A stretch of DNA of 64,000 bases from Leptospira interrogans (GCF_900156205.1 NZ_FTNA01000002.1:1-64000); one strand, 5' to 3'. Positions 33,748 to 44,031 are shown, counted from the stretch's first letter. Notes: a model not told the origin generated them from the letters alone. Made by a program: numbers and translations.

Positions 33748-34680
33748 TTAATTTTTCTGATCTTCGTTTCCTAAAACGGATTTTAGAATCGAACGGAAAT
33801 TAGCTAGGTTTAAAGGAAGCACAATTTCCGTTTTCTTACCGGAGATTTTTTCAAATTCTTTAATAAATTTTTGACCGATTCGTAGTTTGATCGCATCCTT
33901 TCCTCCTTGAGAGTGAATGGATTGGGCGATGAGTTCGATACCTTTTGCAGTTGCGGTCGCAATGGATTCAACTTCTTTGGCAACCCCTTCCGCTTCGTTG
34001 ATTCTTTTTTGTTTTTCTCCTTCAGATTTGTTGATTGCTTCTTCTTTGAATCCCAGAGATCGATTGATCTTTGCATCTCTATCCCCTTCCGAAAGTGAAA
34101 TTTGTGCTTTCTTGGAAATCTGAGCCTTTTTCTCTTTTTCCATTGCTTCTAAAATGGACTTAGGAGGGGTAATGTTTACGATTTCATAACGATTGACTTT
34201 AATTCCCCAAGGTTCAGCAGCTTGATCTAATACTTCTAAAATTTTATTATTAATTGCGTCTCTTGTTTCAAACGTAACGTCTAAATCCATAGTTCCTATA
34301 ATGGCACGCATTGTCGTTTGAGCAAGTTGAGAAGCCGCAAACTGGTAATCGTTGATTCCATAACTTGCCTTATAAGGATCTAAAACTTTTAAATAAAGAA
34401 TTCCGTCCATCTCCACTTTTACGTTATCTTTCGTAATACAGGTTTGAGGAGGAACGTCTGTGGCTTGTTCCTTCAAAGTATGATGATATGAGTCTTTTTC
34501 GATAAATGGCCAAAGTAGATGAAGTCCAGCGTGTAGGGTTCTACTGTATTTACCAAATTTTTCAACTACGATACAATCTTGAGCGGAAACGATTCGAATG
34601 GAACGATAGAGTTTATATGTAAAATAAATTCCAAATAAAGTCCAGAATATGATCACAAATGTGGTTTGAAACGTTTCCAT
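33748..34680 (-). CDS. SPFH/Band 7 protein, stomatin-like (paralogue 2)
   Basis: A 310-residue protein with one N-terminal membrane segment (TTFVIIFWTLFGIYFTYKL) and an SPFH domain at about residues 25-190. AQTTMRAIIGTMDLDVTFE and AAEPWGIKVNRYEIVNITPP are highly typical of the stomatin/slipin subgroup. A charged helical segment rich in SEG(D/E)R and EGEKQKRINEAEG follows, likely forming oligomer coils. Such proteins build membrane microdomain scaffolds and often partner NfeD proteins. It starts one base after the stop of its paralogue, so the two form an operon with nfeD. Confidence 0.88.
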   Translation of the reverse strand: METFQTTFVIIFWTLFGIYFTYKLYRSIRIVSAQDCIVVEKFGKYSRTLHAGLHLLWPFIEKDSYHHTLKEQATDVPPQTCITKDNVKVEMDGILYLKVLDPYKASYGINDYQFAASQLAQTTMRAIIGTMDLDVTFETRDAINNKILEVLDQAAEPWGIKVNRYEIVNITPPKSILEAMEKEKKAQISKKAQISLSEGDRDAKINRSLGFKEEAINKSEGEKQKRINEAEGVAKEVESIATATAKGIELIAQSIHSQGGKDAIKLRIGQKFIKEFEKISGKKTEIVLPLNLANFRSILKSVLGNEDQKN

Positions 34681-34681
34681 T

Positions 34682-35629
34682 TTATTGACCTCCCTTTTCT
34701 TTCTGTGTTTTGATTTCAGGTAACTTTCCGGTTACTTTGGAAAGTCCTTCAAATACACCTGCTATGTTGGCTAGTTCCGCAGGTAGAATTGTAGTTTTAG
34801 ATGTACTTAGAATTTCTCCGAGTCCAGTTAAATAGTCTTCCGTAATTTGTAGATTGACTGCTTCTTCTCCACCTTCTTTGGAAATTGATTCTGCGATCAT
34901 ACGAATACCTTTTGCTTTTGCAGCGGCAATCAGTTCGATTTCTAAAGCTTTACCTTCTGCTTCGTTGATTTTTTTCATCTTTTCTCCTTCGGAGATGTTG
35001 ATCGCTTCTTCTCTTTCTCCCACAGAACGATTGATCCTAGAAAGTTTTTCCCCTTCCGAAATGGTAATCTCTGCTCGTTTCACTCGTTCTGCTTTTACCT
35101 GTTCTTCCATTTCGTGAAGAATTTCCTTTGGCGGGGATATGTTTTTGATTTCATATCTTGTAACTTTGATCCCCCATGGATCGGTTGCTTCGTCTAAAGC
35201 GCGCACAACGTGTGAATTAATATCATCTCTTTCAGCAAAGGTCTGATCTAAAATGAGTTTACCGATTTCAGAACGAAGAGTGGTTTGGGCTAGTTGTTGA
35301 GTTGCTAACATATAGTTTTCGATCGCATAAGACGCCTTATACGCATCTACAACTTTTAAATAAAGAATTCCATCTACAGATATAGAAACGTTGTCTTTTG
35401 TAATACACATCTGAGGTGGAATATCGATCGCTATTTCTTTTAGGTTTTGTCTGTATTTGACTAGTTCTATGATTGGCCAAAGAAAATGAAACCCTGCTTC
35501 TAAAGCGCCATTGAACACTCCTAGTCTTTCTATGACGTAACAATACTGTTGGGGAACGACGATAAACGTCTTACGGATCAGATAAACCAGCGCTATAAAA
35601 AATAACGTGAATATAAACCCTGCGGACAT
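34682..35629 (-). CDS. SPFH/Band 7 protein, stomatin-like (paralogue 1)
   Basis: A 315-residue paralogue of the next gene downstream, with the same layout: membrane anchor (FIFTLFFIALVYLIRK), SPFH domain and charged helical tail. AQTTLRSEIGKLILDQTFAERDDIN and ATDPWGIKVTRYEIKNISPP mark it as stomatin/slipin-like. The tail repeats ISEGEK motifs before a helix. The two paralogues are clearly diverged along their length, so duplication is old. They may form a hetero-oligomer. The nfeD gene lies 31 bases upstream on the same strand. Confidence 0.9.
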   Translation of the reverse strand: MSAGFIFTLFFIALVYLIRKTFIVVPQQYCYVIERLGVFNGALEAGFHFLWPIIELVKYRQNLKEIAIDIPPQMCITKDNVSISVDGILYLKVVDAYKASYAIENYMLATQQLAQTTLRSEIGKLILDQTFAERDDINSHVVRALDEATDPWGIKVTRYEIKNISPPKEILHEMEEQVKAERVKRAEITISEGEKLSRINRSVGEREEAINISEGEKMKKINEAEGKALEIELIAAAKAKGIRMIAESISKEGGEEAVNLQITEDYLTGLGEILSTSKTTILPAELANIAGVFEGLSKVTGKLPEIKTQKEKGGQ

Positions 35630-35660
35630 AAAATCTCCTTTTTTTATTTTAAAATTAGAA

Positions 35661-36125
35661 TTACTTTTCTGGAAATTCCAAAGGTTCGACGAAAAATGTA
35701 AGATTGTCTCGGCTCAAAATTCTCGCTTTGTTTCCTTTAGGGATTCTGGATTTTTTAGAAATTGCGTCCCATTCGACTCCTTGAAAAAGAATTCGGCCAC
35801 CTTTTCTTTCTACGAGAATATCTTTGACTACGGGAACCAATTTTCCTACCTCATCATTTTTAGGAATAGAATGTTCTATTTGAGCCGGAAAAATCTTTCG
35901 GATTGTAGTACTTCCTACATAAATTAATAGTGTGGAAAGAAAAACCCAAAGTCCAAATTGCCAGCCGATGGAAATATCAAAAAAATATACTACAATTCCG
36001 GTAATAATACCTGAAGTTCCTAAAAAAGCTACAAACGTTCCCGGAATAAAAAACTCGGCTAGAACCAGTAAAACGCCTCCTCCGATCCAAAGTGTTGTAG
36101 GTAGATTGGAAATAAAATCAAGCAT
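35661..36125 (-). CDS. NfeD-family membrane protein
   Basis: A 154-residue NfeD-like protein. Membrane segments at the N-terminus (LWIGGGVLLVLAEFFIPGTFVAFLGTSGIITGIVVYFF, given by its ends LWIGGGVLLV and GIITGIVVYFF) are followed by another near residue 60. The C-terminal OB-fold-like domain contains GRILFQGVEWDAIS. NfeD proteins of this short type pair with stomatin homologues, which fits the two SPFH genes directly downstream. The operon is nfeD, SPFH 1, SPFH 2 on the minus strand. Confidence 0.88.
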   Translation of the reverse strand: MLDFISNLPTTLWIGGGVLLVLAEFFIPGTFVAFLGTSGIITGIVVYFFDISIGWQFGLWVFLSTLLIYVGSTTIRKIFPAQIEHSIPKNDEVGKLVPVVKDILVERKGGRILFQGVEWDAISKKSRIPKGNKARILSRDNLTFFVEPLEFPEK

Positions 36126-36234
36126 GAAAGATCATTTTCCAGAGTAAAAAAGATTCGTAAATTTTTTTCAAAGTTCAATCTGTTTTTTCTATTTAAAAAA
36201 AATGGAAAAGAAAGGTAATATCCAGAAAAAAGAT

Positions 36235-36678
36235 ATGAAAAAGAAATTTCTCTTCTCAATTGCGGCTGTAATAACGATCCTAATTTTACAATTTCTACCT
36301 TTACATCCTCCTCAAGGAAAGAATCAAAACGAAATTCAAACTTCGAATGAAGTCAAAAAGATATTAAATCAATCTTGTTATGACTGTCATTCTGATCTGA
36401 CTCTTTGGCCTTGGTATTCTAAAATTTTCCCGATCAACTTTTACTTATATCGCCATGTAGAAGAAGGTAAAATGGAACTCAATTTTTCAGAATGGGAGCT
36501 TTTAAGTAAAAAAGAAAAATCTACAAAAGGGGATTCTATTTTAGAAGTTCTTGAAGAAGGAGAAATGCCTCCTCTTGATTATATTCTTCTACATCCTTCT
36601 GCAAAAATCACCGAAGAAGAATTAGAAGTTTTGAAAAACTGGATTCAAAACCTGGAAGAAGAGTATCAGAAAGAGTAA
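36235..36678 (+). CDS. Haem-binding-domain (Haem_bd) protein
   Basis: A protein of about 147 residues with an N-terminal hydrophobic anchor ([19 protein letters not shown]), then a periplasmic domain. [24 protein letters not shown] has a CxxCH haem c attachment site and the family's WPWY signature; I quote the shorter [17 protein letters not shown] second conserved part is [13 protein letters not shown]. These proteins are probable covalent haem binders, yet their redox partners are unknown. I use the ATG at 36235; an upstream ATG at 36202 is possible and neither has a clear ribosome site. argH follows 27 bases downstream. Confidence 0.82.
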   Translation: MKKKFLFSIAAVITILILQFLPLHPPQGKNQNEIQTSNEVKKILNQSCYDCHSDLTLWPWYSKIFPINFYLYRHVEEGKMELNFSEWELLSKKEKSTKGDSILEVLEEGEMPPLDYILLHPSAKITEEELEVLKNWIQNLEEEYQKE

Positions 36679-36704
36679 TCAAAAATAATCTGGTAAAGAT
36701 CATC

Positions 36705-38117
36705 ATGACTGAAAAAGAAAAAAAACTTTGGGGTGGAAGATTTCAAGAAAACGCATCTTCGATTTTAGAAAGGATCGGACAATCCATATCCTTCGATCAT
36801 AAACTTTATAAAGAGGATATTCAAGGAAGTATAGCTCATGCTAGGATGTTAAAACAGATCGGAATTTTAAATTCAGAAGAATTGTCTAAAATAGAAATCG
36901 CTCTCGCACAGATTAAAACCGAATTAGAAGAAGGAAAATTCGAATTCAAATCGGAACTAGAAGACATTCATATGCATATAGAGTTTCGTCTAACGGAATT
37001 AATAGGTGAAACCGGAAAAAAATTACATACTGCACGATCTAGAAATGATCAAGTTACTCAAGACGTAAGACTTTATATTTTAAATCAAGGAAAAGAAATT
37101 CTTAAATCCATCATAAATCTTAGATCCTCTCTTTATCAAAAAGCAAAACAGAGTTTGGACGTAATTATACCCGGTTATACCCATTTACAAATAGCACAAC
37201 CCATTCGCGCGTCCCAATATCTCCTTTCTTGGTTTTGGGCCTTGGAAAGAGATCAGGAATTTTTTCGTTTTGCGTTTAAGGCTTCGGAGGAATTAGCTCT
37301 AGGTTCTGGAGCAATGGCGGGAGTTAACTATCCGACTGATAGGGAATTTTTGAAAAAAGAATTAGGACTTTCTAAAGTATCCCCGAATTCTATGGACGGA
37401 GTTTCCAGTAGGGACCATATTTTAGAATTCTTATTTGCATGTACTCAGTTAATGATCCACGTTTCTAGAATTTGTGAAGATATAATTCTTTATTCTTCTC
37501 AAGAATTTGGAATTTTAAAACTACCAGATTCCCTTACAACCGGTTCTTCTATCATGCCTCAGAAAAAAAATCCTGATATTGCAGAACTCATTCGTGGAAA
37601 ATCGGGAAGGGTAATTGGGAATTTAAATCATCTTTTAGTAATGCTAAAAGGTTTACCTTCCACATACAACCGAGATTTGCAAGAAGATAAATTAGCTCTG
37701 TTTGATTCGATCGAAACTGTTCAGATTAGTTTAGAGGGAATTCGAGAGATGATTGAAGGTTGGATCTGGATTCCCGAAAGGGCAGAGGTTTCCCTAAAAA
37801 ATGGATTTGCGACCGCGACGGATCTCGCTGACTTTCTCGTAAACGAGAAGAAAATTCCTTTTCGAACGGCTCATGAACTCGTAGGAACTCTTGTTGGAGT
37901 TTGTGTAAAACAAAAAAAGACATTGTTCGATTTACCTGAATCGGATCGAGTTTCGATTTCGAAATATTTTGTAGGAAAGGAATATGAGGATGCGGTCTCT
38001 CTCTCTCTTTCTGCGGATAAAAAAATTTCTTATGGAGGAACTTCTAAAAAAAGACAGGAAGAGCAGTTAAAAATTGCGCTGGATTCTTTGAAGGAAGCAG
38101 AAAGATTGTTTTTATGA
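36705..38117 (+). CDS. argH: Argininosuccinate lyase
   Basis: A 470-residue enzyme that splits argininosuccinate into arginine and fumarate, the last step of arginine synthesis. [11 protein letters not shown] is the typical start. [16 protein letters not shown] and [18 protein letters not shown] are the fumarase/lyase signatures, the latter carrying the catalytic serine loop. The length is normal. The stop overlaps the start of the cyclophilin gene (ATGA), so they are co-translated. No other arg genes are near. Confidence 0.96.
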   Translation: MTEKEKKLWGGRFQENASSILERIGQSISFDHKLYKEDIQGSIAHARMLKQIGILNSEELSKIEIALAQIKTELEEGKFEFKSELEDIHMHIEFRLTELIGETGKKLHTARSRNDQVTQDVRLYILNQGKEILKSIINLRSSLYQKAKQSLDVIIPGYTHLQIAQPIRASQYLLSWFWALERDQEFFRFAFKASEELALGSGAMAGVNYPTDREFLKKELGLSKVSPNSMDGVSSRDHILEFLFACTQLMIHVSRICEDIILYSSQEFGILKLPDSLTTGSSIMPQKKNPDIAELIRGKSGRVIGNLNHLLVMLKGLPSTYNRDLQEDKLALFDSIETVQISLEGIREMIEGWIWIPERAEVSLKNGFATATDLADFLVNEKKIPFRTAHELVGTLVGVCVKQKKTLFDLPESDRVSISKYFVGKEYEDAVSLSLSADKKISYGGTSKKRQEEQLKIALDSLKEAERLFL

Positions 38118-38989
38118 GAATTATTTTTGGAATATTAACGCTTGTTTGTTGTTTAACGTGTAATCGAAATCCATTTACTCAAACCAAATACCAACCGGAA
38201 GTTTATACTATTTCTTCCGTAGTGGTCCCAAAACCGGATACTGCAGTTGTTCCTTTGCCTGAAAAACCTGGTATCTACGCAATATTTTTGACTACTCAAG
38301 GAACGATGGTGCTTGAATTGTTCGATAAGGACGCTCCTAAAACAGTTCAGAATTTTATTGATCTTGCTCAGGGTGAAAAAGAATTTTTATCTAGAAACGG
38401 ACAAAAAGTAAAAAAACCTTTTTATGACGGTTTGACCTTTCATAGGGTGATTGAAAATTTTATGATTCAAGGAGGTTGTCCGAACGGAGACGGAACGGGG
38501 GGGCCAGGTTATCGTTTTGAAGATGAAATCAACGGAAAATCACTTGGGCTTGATCAAGTAAAAGCGGGAGAATCTCCTTACTATCAATATCAATTGCAAA
38601 AAGTTGTAGCAAACGAACTTCAAATTAAAAATAGGGAAGAGGTAGAAACCAAAAGAGAATTGATTGAAAAAGCGTTTGAAGACGCTAAAAAATTATCCGT
38701 TTTAGAAATTCTTTTTAGAACTGGATACAAATATAATGAAATTTTAAAGTCTCATAAAGCAGTTAAAGGATCTCTGGCAATGGCAAATGCCGGACCTAAT
38801 ACGAATGGTTCTCAATTTTTTATCAACCAAGTGGATACACCTCATTTAGATGGGCTTCATACCGTTTTTGGACAACTTGTAACTGGAGAAGACGTAGTGG
38901 ATAAAATCGTAAAGACTGGTAACTCTAAAACTACGATTAAAAAGGTGCTTATCGTAGATAAAAGAAACGTAACTACAACTCCACAATGA
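38114..38989 (+). CDS. Lipoprotein peptidyl-prolyl isomerase (cyclophilin type)
   Basis: A 291-residue cyclophilin. The N-terminus ([14 protein letters not shown]) ends in a possible lipobox Cys, so the protein is probably membrane-anchored in the periplasm. The active-site region is [25 protein letters not shown] (key residues FHR and QGG). It continues after an insertion of about 70 charged residues with [18 protein letters not shown]. The catalytic arginine in FHRV and the QFF motif are present, so it should be active. The insertion is long and helical. It overlaps both argH and the next gene by four bases. Confidence 0.9.
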   Translation: MRIIFGILTLVCCLTCNRNPFTQTKYQPEVYTISSVVVPKPDTAVVPLPEKPGIYAIFLTTQGTMVLELFDKDAPKTVQNFIDLAQGEKEFLSRNGQKVKKPFYDGLTFHRVIENFMIQGGCPNGDGTGGPGYRFEDEINGKSLGLDQVKAGESPYYQYQLQKVVANELQIKNREEVETKRELIEKAFEDAKKLSVLEILFRTGYKYNEILKSHKAVKGSLAMANAGPNTNGSQFFINQVDTPHLDGLHTVFGQLVTGEDVVDKIVKTGNSKTTIKKVLIVDKRNVTTTPQ

Positions 38990-39609
38990 CTTTTGCAAAG
39001 GATAAAACTCAGGCAAAAAATTACTTAGCAGTGATTCATGAACTGGCAAATTATGTGTCTGGTTCTAGCACTGGTCGTATTTTAGAATGCTTGTCTGTAC
39101 TTCCTGCGCACGATCAGGAATCTAGAACTTCGATTTTAGAGACGAACGAAGGAAAAAATCTTCCGAACCGTTTGGTTGGAATTATAAAGATTTTTCGAAT
39201 CATTCATTCTAAACGACAGGAAGTACACTCTTTTTATGAAACTGCAATGTCAAAATACGGAACGATTAATTCTTTGACTGCAAAACGGAAGCCTACCGAC
39301 GATGAGGCAAGGATCAAACAGGTTCTTACAGATTATATTCTAAAAATTGAATCCTTTTTCGAAAAAAATGATATAGGAGACGAGGCGCTCATCAAAGAAA
39401 TTAATCGGTTTCTAAACGAATTAGAATCTTTGAATTTGTTAAACGAAGACAATTTACCCGCCTTGATGCTTTCTTCAAAAGCGATTTCTCTCATTCAACC
39501 TCCTATGGAAAAACTCGTTTCTTGTTACGAAGACTATGATAAGGTGGAGGCGATTCTCAAAAGATTGATCCGAATCGCGGAGATGATTATTGAAGATGCA
39601 AAGGGATGA
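38986..39609 (+). CDS. Hypothetical helical protein
   Basis: A 207-residue protein that matches no family I know. It appears all-helical and soluble, with charged amphipathic segments (AKNYLAVIHELANYV, VLTDYILKIESFFEK, AILKRLIRIAEMIIED). It has no signal peptide and no membrane segment. It starts inside the cyclophilin stop codon (ATGA overlap). The operon argH, cyclophilin and this gene is compact, but the combination gives no functional hint. Confidence 0.7.
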   Translation: MTFAKDKTQAKNYLAVIHELANYVSGSSTGRILECLSVLPAHDQESRTSILETNEGKNLPNRLVGIIKIFRIIHSKRQEVHSFYETAMSKYGTINSLTAKRKPTDDEARIKQVLTDYILKIESFFEKNDIGDEALIKEINRFLNELESLNLLNEDNLPALMLSSKAISLIQPPMEKLVSCYEDYDKVEAILKRLIRIAEMIIEDAKG

Positions 39610-40183
39610 TCTTAAGAGTAGTTATAAGGATTGTAAAAGAATCGTTGAGTTTGTCTATGTTCTTTTAGACCGATATGAATAACGTGTTGTGATTTAGTCC
39701 GTTTCATAAAACTTTTTTGATCTCAAAAAAATAAAAACAAATATCAGAACTGAAATGATCGAGCCACATAAGAGAGTTTTAAAGTGACATCATCAAACAT
39801 TCTTTTTACTCGGAAATTTTTCATGAAATTTGAATTTTTGAGAGGTTTCGTAGTCTTTAAAAATCAGAAAATGAATCCATAATTCATTATCGTAAAATGT
39901 GGGAACTCTTACATTTTAAGAATCGATCTGCAAAATTTAAATCCCAACTTTTTTAAAAAAATGAATCATTGGAGTCGAATTCATCACGTTAATCAAATAC
40001 TGGAGTTCCCACAAACTGTCATATTGTAAATGTACGAACTTTGATGAGACGTAATCTGTTTTATGTCCGAGAAACATACGAATCTGTGGGAACTACCACA
40101 CTTTTACTTTGAGCTTCTGGGAGCCTTATTACTTTGAGTATTTTTTCGCGGGTTTTAGGAGAATTTGCCGAAAATAAAGCAGA
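39610..40183. other. Repeat-containing intergenic region
   Basis: No gene is visible in these 574 bp. It carries TGTGGGAACTCTTACA (39898-39913) and TGTGGGAACTACCACA (40085-40100), and a half-site AGTTCCCACAAAC near 40005. The segment 39898-39990, ending in ATTCATCACGTTAAT, looks like a reversed partial copy of the palindrome element. The last palindrome is 84 bp from the next start codon. Confidence 0.6.
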
Positions 40184-41161
40184 ATGATCCGTGTTCTATT
40201 GGTAATCTTATACTTAATTTCTTCGATTCTATTTTCATTTCCAAAACGGGACACAAGAGGTTCTGTATCCGAAAATTATCTCAAACAACAGGGAATGATT
40301 ACCTTGGATTTGAAAAAAATCCATTATCGGGAAAATGATAGAATTCCAGTAAAAATGTCTATTACAAATACAGGGGAAGAGGTAGTTCGAATTTTCCCAT
40401 CTGGAAGAGATTTAGAATCTTATCGAATTGTGGTTCGGGACGAGGACGGAAATCAAATTCCGGAAAAGGATGAAGAAAAAAGAACAGAATCAAAACGAAG
40501 AAATATGATCCAGTCTCTGGAAGGAAAAGAAATCAAAGAAATTATACTTCATAAGGACGAAGTATTTTCTAAAGAAATCGATTTGAATTCCCGCTTCGAC
40601 TTAAATCCTGGAAAAAAATATTTTGTGACTGCTTATTTTCATCCAAACGTTCATGAAATGCCGGCGCTTTTTATTCGTTCTCGTAATCAACCCTATTTCT
40701 TTTATGAAGAAAAACATAACGAGCCGGTTCTTTCTTCTATTCCGGAAAAAGATCCTTCCGTGGACGGTTTAGAGCCGGAGGAAGTAATTCATTTATTCTT
40801 AGGTTCTGAAAAGAAAAAAAATTGGGTTCATCATTTTAAATGGATTTATTTTCCAGAATACGTACAAAGTTACGATCAATATGCGGAAGAATATAATCGT
40901 GCTGAAGAATCTGAAAGAGATTTTCTTTTGGAGAATTTCAAACGTTATCTTACCGAATCTAGAGCAGGGATTTTGAATTCCTATAGAATTTTAAATACAG
41001 AATCCGTTTCACCTGGTTTGGCAAAGGTGACTGTTTTTGTAGAAAGAAGACTAAATCGTCTTCGTGCCAAATATGAATATACTTACACTCTCCGAAAAGT
41101 TCCTGATGAACAGGGAGGTTTTTGGAAAGTGTCTAACTTAGTAGCAAAGGTAAAGAAATGA
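40184..41161 (+). CDS. Hypothetical exported protein coupled to fliM
   Basis: A 325-residue protein with an N-terminal signal (MIRVLLVILYLISSILFS), so probably periplasmic. Residues about 35-160 look like an immunoglobulin-like beta domain (IPVKMSITNTGEEVVRIFPSG, FVTAYFHPNVHEM). A later charged part has VTVFVERRLNRLRAKYEYTYTLRK, perhaps an NTF2-like or beta domain. No known family. Its stop overlaps the fliM start (ATGA), so it is made together with the motor switch, but no flagellar motif is seen in it. Confidence 0.72.
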   Translation: MIRVLLVILYLISSILFSFPKRDTRGSVSENYLKQQGMITLDLKKIHYRENDRIPVKMSITNTGEEVVRIFPSGRDLESYRIVVRDEDGNQIPEKDEEKRTESKRRNMIQSLEGKEIKEIILHKDEVFSKEIDLNSRFDLNPGKKYFVTAYFHPNVHEMPALFIRSRNQPYFFYEEKHNEPVLSSIPEKDPSVDGLEPEEVIHLFLGSEKKKNWVHHFKWIYFPEYVQSYDQYAEEYNRAEESERDFLLENFKRYLTESRAGILNSYRILNTESVSPGLAKVTVFVERRLNRLRAKYEYTYTLRKVPDEQGGFWKVSNLVAKVKK

Positions 41162-42183
41162 CAGAAATTTTATCCCAAGATGAAATTGACGCGTTACTTA
41201 GCGCCATCAGTTCCGGTGAAGTAAGCGAATCAGATTATGCTTCCGTTTCTGAACAAAAAAAAGTAAAGATCTACGATTTTAAACGTCCGGATAAATTTTC
41301 AAAAGACCAAATCCGTACTTTACAAATGATGCATGAAACCTTTGCGCGTCTTGCAACCACAGGGCTTTCTGCTCAGCTAAGAGCGCTTGTTTCGGTTCAC
41401 GTTGCTTCTGTGGATCAGTTGACTTACGAAGAGTTCATTCGTTCCATTCCAAATCCCACAACACTTGCAGTAATCAACATGGACCCTCTTAGAGGTTCTG
41501 CAATCTTAGAAATTGATCCATCAATTTCTTTTACGATCATCGATCGTCTGTTTGGTGGTAAAGGAGAACAGGCAAAAATTTCCAGGGAACTTTCTGAAAT
41601 AGAAATGAGCGTAATGGAAGGAATTATTGTAAGAATTTTAGGAAACATGAGAGAATCGTGGTCCACAGTGATAGACTTAAGACCTAGGCTTGGAAACATT
41701 GAAACAAACCCTCAATTTGCTCAAGTAGTTCCTCCAAACGACATGGTGGTTTTGATTACTCTGGAAACTAAAATCGGAGAAGTGGAAGGGATGACGAATC
41801 TTTGTATTCCTTATATCACGATCGAACCGATCATCAATAAACTATCAGCACAATATTGGTATTCTTCCATTCGTAAGGGAGAATTGGATGAAAACCGCGC
41901 CGTGATTCAGGAAAGATTGGATCAAGTAGCCATTCCTTTGATTGCGGAAGTTGGGTCTGTGGACGTTTCCATTAACGATTTTATGAATCTTTCTATTGGA
42001 GATGTAGTAAAACTCGAAAACACTTCTACAAGATCAGAGATGATCGTAAAAGTAGGAGAAAGAAAAAAGTTCAAATGCCTTCCTGGAAGAGTAGGAAGCA
42101 GACTCGCCATTCAGATCGGTGAAAGAGTAGAAGATATTCCAGATGAACTTTTGGGTTCTACTCGTTCTGAACAAGAATATTAG
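41158..42183 (+). CDS. fliM: Flagellar motor switch protein FliM
   Basis: A 341-residue C-ring protein. The N-terminal ILSQDEIDALLSAI is the CheY-P-binding motif. The middle domain includes LRALVSVHVASVDQLTYEEFIRSIPNPTTL, quoted in part as SVDQLTYEEFIRSIPNPT, and MDPLRGSAILEIDPSISFTIIDRLFGG. The C-terminal SpoA-like domain (VSINDFMNLSIGDVVKLE) contacts FliN. It is coupled to an exported protein gene upstream. With fliN it determines switching between rotation directions of the periplasmic flagella. Confidence 0.95.
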   Translation: MTEILSQDEIDALLSAISSGEVSESDYASVSEQKKVKIYDFKRPDKFSKDQIRTLQMMHETFARLATTGLSAQLRALVSVHVASVDQLTYEEFIRSIPNPTTLAVINMDPLRGSAILEIDPSISFTIIDRLFGGKGEQAKISRELSEIEMSVMEGIIVRILGNMRESWSTVIDLRPRLGNIETNPQFAQVVPPNDMVVLITLETKIGEVEGMTNLCIPYITIEPIINKLSAQYWYSSIRKGELDENRAVIQERLDQVAIPLIAEVGSVDVSINDFMNLSIGDVVKLENTSTRSEMIVKVGERKKFKCLPGRVGSRLAIQIGERVEDIPDELLGSTRSEQEY

Positions 42184-42381
42184 AATTCTTTGAAGTTATT
42201 GGTAGTATGTTTTAATTTCATTTTGAAATTTTAAAAACTCAATTTCTAAACTTCTAAAAATTTTCAAAAAGATTTTTGAATGCACTTTTATAAAATTTTA
42301 TTATATAACATGAATTTGACGTAAGAAAATCTAGGCGAATCAGGCTTGTGCTACAGATAGCTGGACCGGGCTCTCAACTCT

Positions 42382-42481
42382 GGTCAATAAATTGCATGTA
42401 GGAAATATGATATAACAGTCGTCTTTAGTTTTAATTTATTATAGAACGTGATCCTTGGAAAGTGAGACGCTGAGTTACTTC
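42382..42481 (-). repeat. Mosaic dispersed repeat, copy b
   Basis: Reverse-complement counterpart of 619-753. Shared blocks in this orientation are GTCAATAAATTGCAT, TCGTCTTTAGTTT, AATTTATTATA and GTGAGACGCTGAGTTACTTC. This copy lacks the long perfect hairpin of copy a, but AAGGATCGGCATTT just outside it matches part of that insert, so blocks seem to have been shuffled. Confidence 0.6.
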
Positions 42482-42506
42482 TAACGTCCTAAAATGCAAC
42501 TTAGAG

Positions 42507-42539
<33 letters not shown>

Positions 42540-42562
42540 TCGGATTTTGGATAAGTTCTGAT

Positions 42563-42589
42563 AAAAAAGACGGTTTTTTTAACCGCCTT
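42563..42589 (-). terminator. Rho-independent terminator of the ferredoxin gene
   Basis: On the minus strand AAGGCGGTT and AACCGTCTT pair over nine bases (one G-U wobble) around a short A-rich loop and are followed by TTTTAT. It lies about 65 bases past the ferredoxin stop, so it probably ends that transcript. Confidence 0.7.
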
Positions 42590-42654
42590 AGAATTTTACA
42601 AACTTTCAATCTGATTTAAAAATTTGAATTTAAAGAGTCGTTTTATTTAAAAAA

Positions 42655-42881
<227 letters not shown>

Positions 42882-43101
42882 CGATTCTCCTGGGTCAGTT
42901 CGTCCCGGTTGCTTAAAAAACAGGTTTCAAGTTCAATTTTCCAATCATCCTTTAGACGGCAAGTCCTTTTCTAATGGAGTAGAATCAATCTTATAGAATT
43001 TGAATTTACTTCGTGGATAGTAAAAAACAGGTAAAACTGTGGACTTGCAATGAATTTTATGTTACCTTGCCCGGAAAGAATTTATAGATAGGAGAACTAA
43101 A

Positions 43102-44031
43102 ATGATTCAGAAAAGTTTTTGTTTTGTATTGATCGTATTATTTTTAGCTAGTTGTACAAAATCTAAAAAGGAAGATCTACAAGGTGGGGTTTTTACTTTT
43201 ATAAAAGGTAACATTAAACTCTATGATAAAGCTGGAAAAATAAAAAAAACAGGACTTTCTGAATTTATTTTACCGGAAGATAAAATTGAAACCACTAAGG
43301 ATTCTTATGCAGACATTCAATTGATGGACGGTGTTGTCATTCGTATCAAAGAAAATACAATACTTACTTTGAACAAGATTTATGTAGATTCTAAAAATTC
43401 TGAAATTTATTCCGACATTAGCCTCAACAAAGGAAAGATATTTTCTAAAGTTGGTACTAAGTTAAGTAAATCTTCCGGATTTAAAATTACAACTCCTACT
43501 TCTACTGCGGCGGTTCGTGGTACTGACTTTCAAGTAGAAGTGGACGGAGCACAAACAGAAACTCTCGTTTCTGAAGGATCCGTGGAAGTGGTGGATAACG
43601 ATAATCCTGATCAAAGTAACGTTGCAGATGCGGGTGAAAAAATAATTTCAGATGGTAAAAGCCAGAAAGAAGAAAAACTTTCGGAGGATGAGCTAAAAGA
43701 ATTACAAGAAGATTCCGCTACCGTTCAATCTGTAACAGAAGAACAAAGACAAAAAATAGAAGAGATCTTAAAAGACTTTAAAGAAAATAAAGAGCGAATT
43801 CTTCAAGGTTTGGAAGAGCAAAAACAAAGAAACCAAGAACTCATCAATGCGACTAAAGAAGAAAATCGTAGAATGATAGACGAAGTCAAAGAATCCGGTA
43901 AGGCTGAAAAAGAAGCTATTAAAAATGCTGCCGATGAAGAGAGAAAAAATATCAAATCAGGTATTGATAAAGAAAAAGAAGCTTTGGAAAATTCTAGAAA
44001 GTCTCTAAAGGACCAAGTAAAACCTCAGTAA
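43102..44031 (+). CDS. FecR-domain lipoprotein with coiled-coil tail, probably Lsa33
   Basis: A 309-residue lipoprotein. The signal ends in FLASC, making Cys18 the likely lipidated residue. Residues about 30-160 form a FecR-like beta domain (SYADIQLMDGVVIRIKENTILTL, quoted in part as QLMDGVVIRIKENT; TPTSTAAVRGTDFQVEV). Residues about 205-309 are almost pure charged helix and predict a long coiled coil. Size, lipoprotein nature and neighbourhood match Lsa33, a described laminin- and plasminogen-binding protein of L. interrogans; this identity is from memory. An AGGAG site and a strong terminator frame it. Confidence 0.72.
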   Translation: MIQKSFCFVLIVLFLASCTKSKKEDLQGGVFTFIKGNIKLYDKAGKIKKTGLSEFILPEDKIETTKDSYADIQLMDGVVIRIKENTILTLNKIYVDSKNSEIYSDISLNKGKIFSKVGTKLSKSSGFKITTPTSTAAVRGTDFQVEVDGAQTETLVSEGSVEVVDNDNPDQSNVADAGEKIISDGKSQKEEKLSEDELKELQEDSATVQSVTEEQRQKIEEILKDFKENKERILQGLEEQKQRNQELINATKEENRRMIDEVKESGKAEKEAIKNAADEERKNIKSGIDKEKEALENSRKSLKDQVKPQ

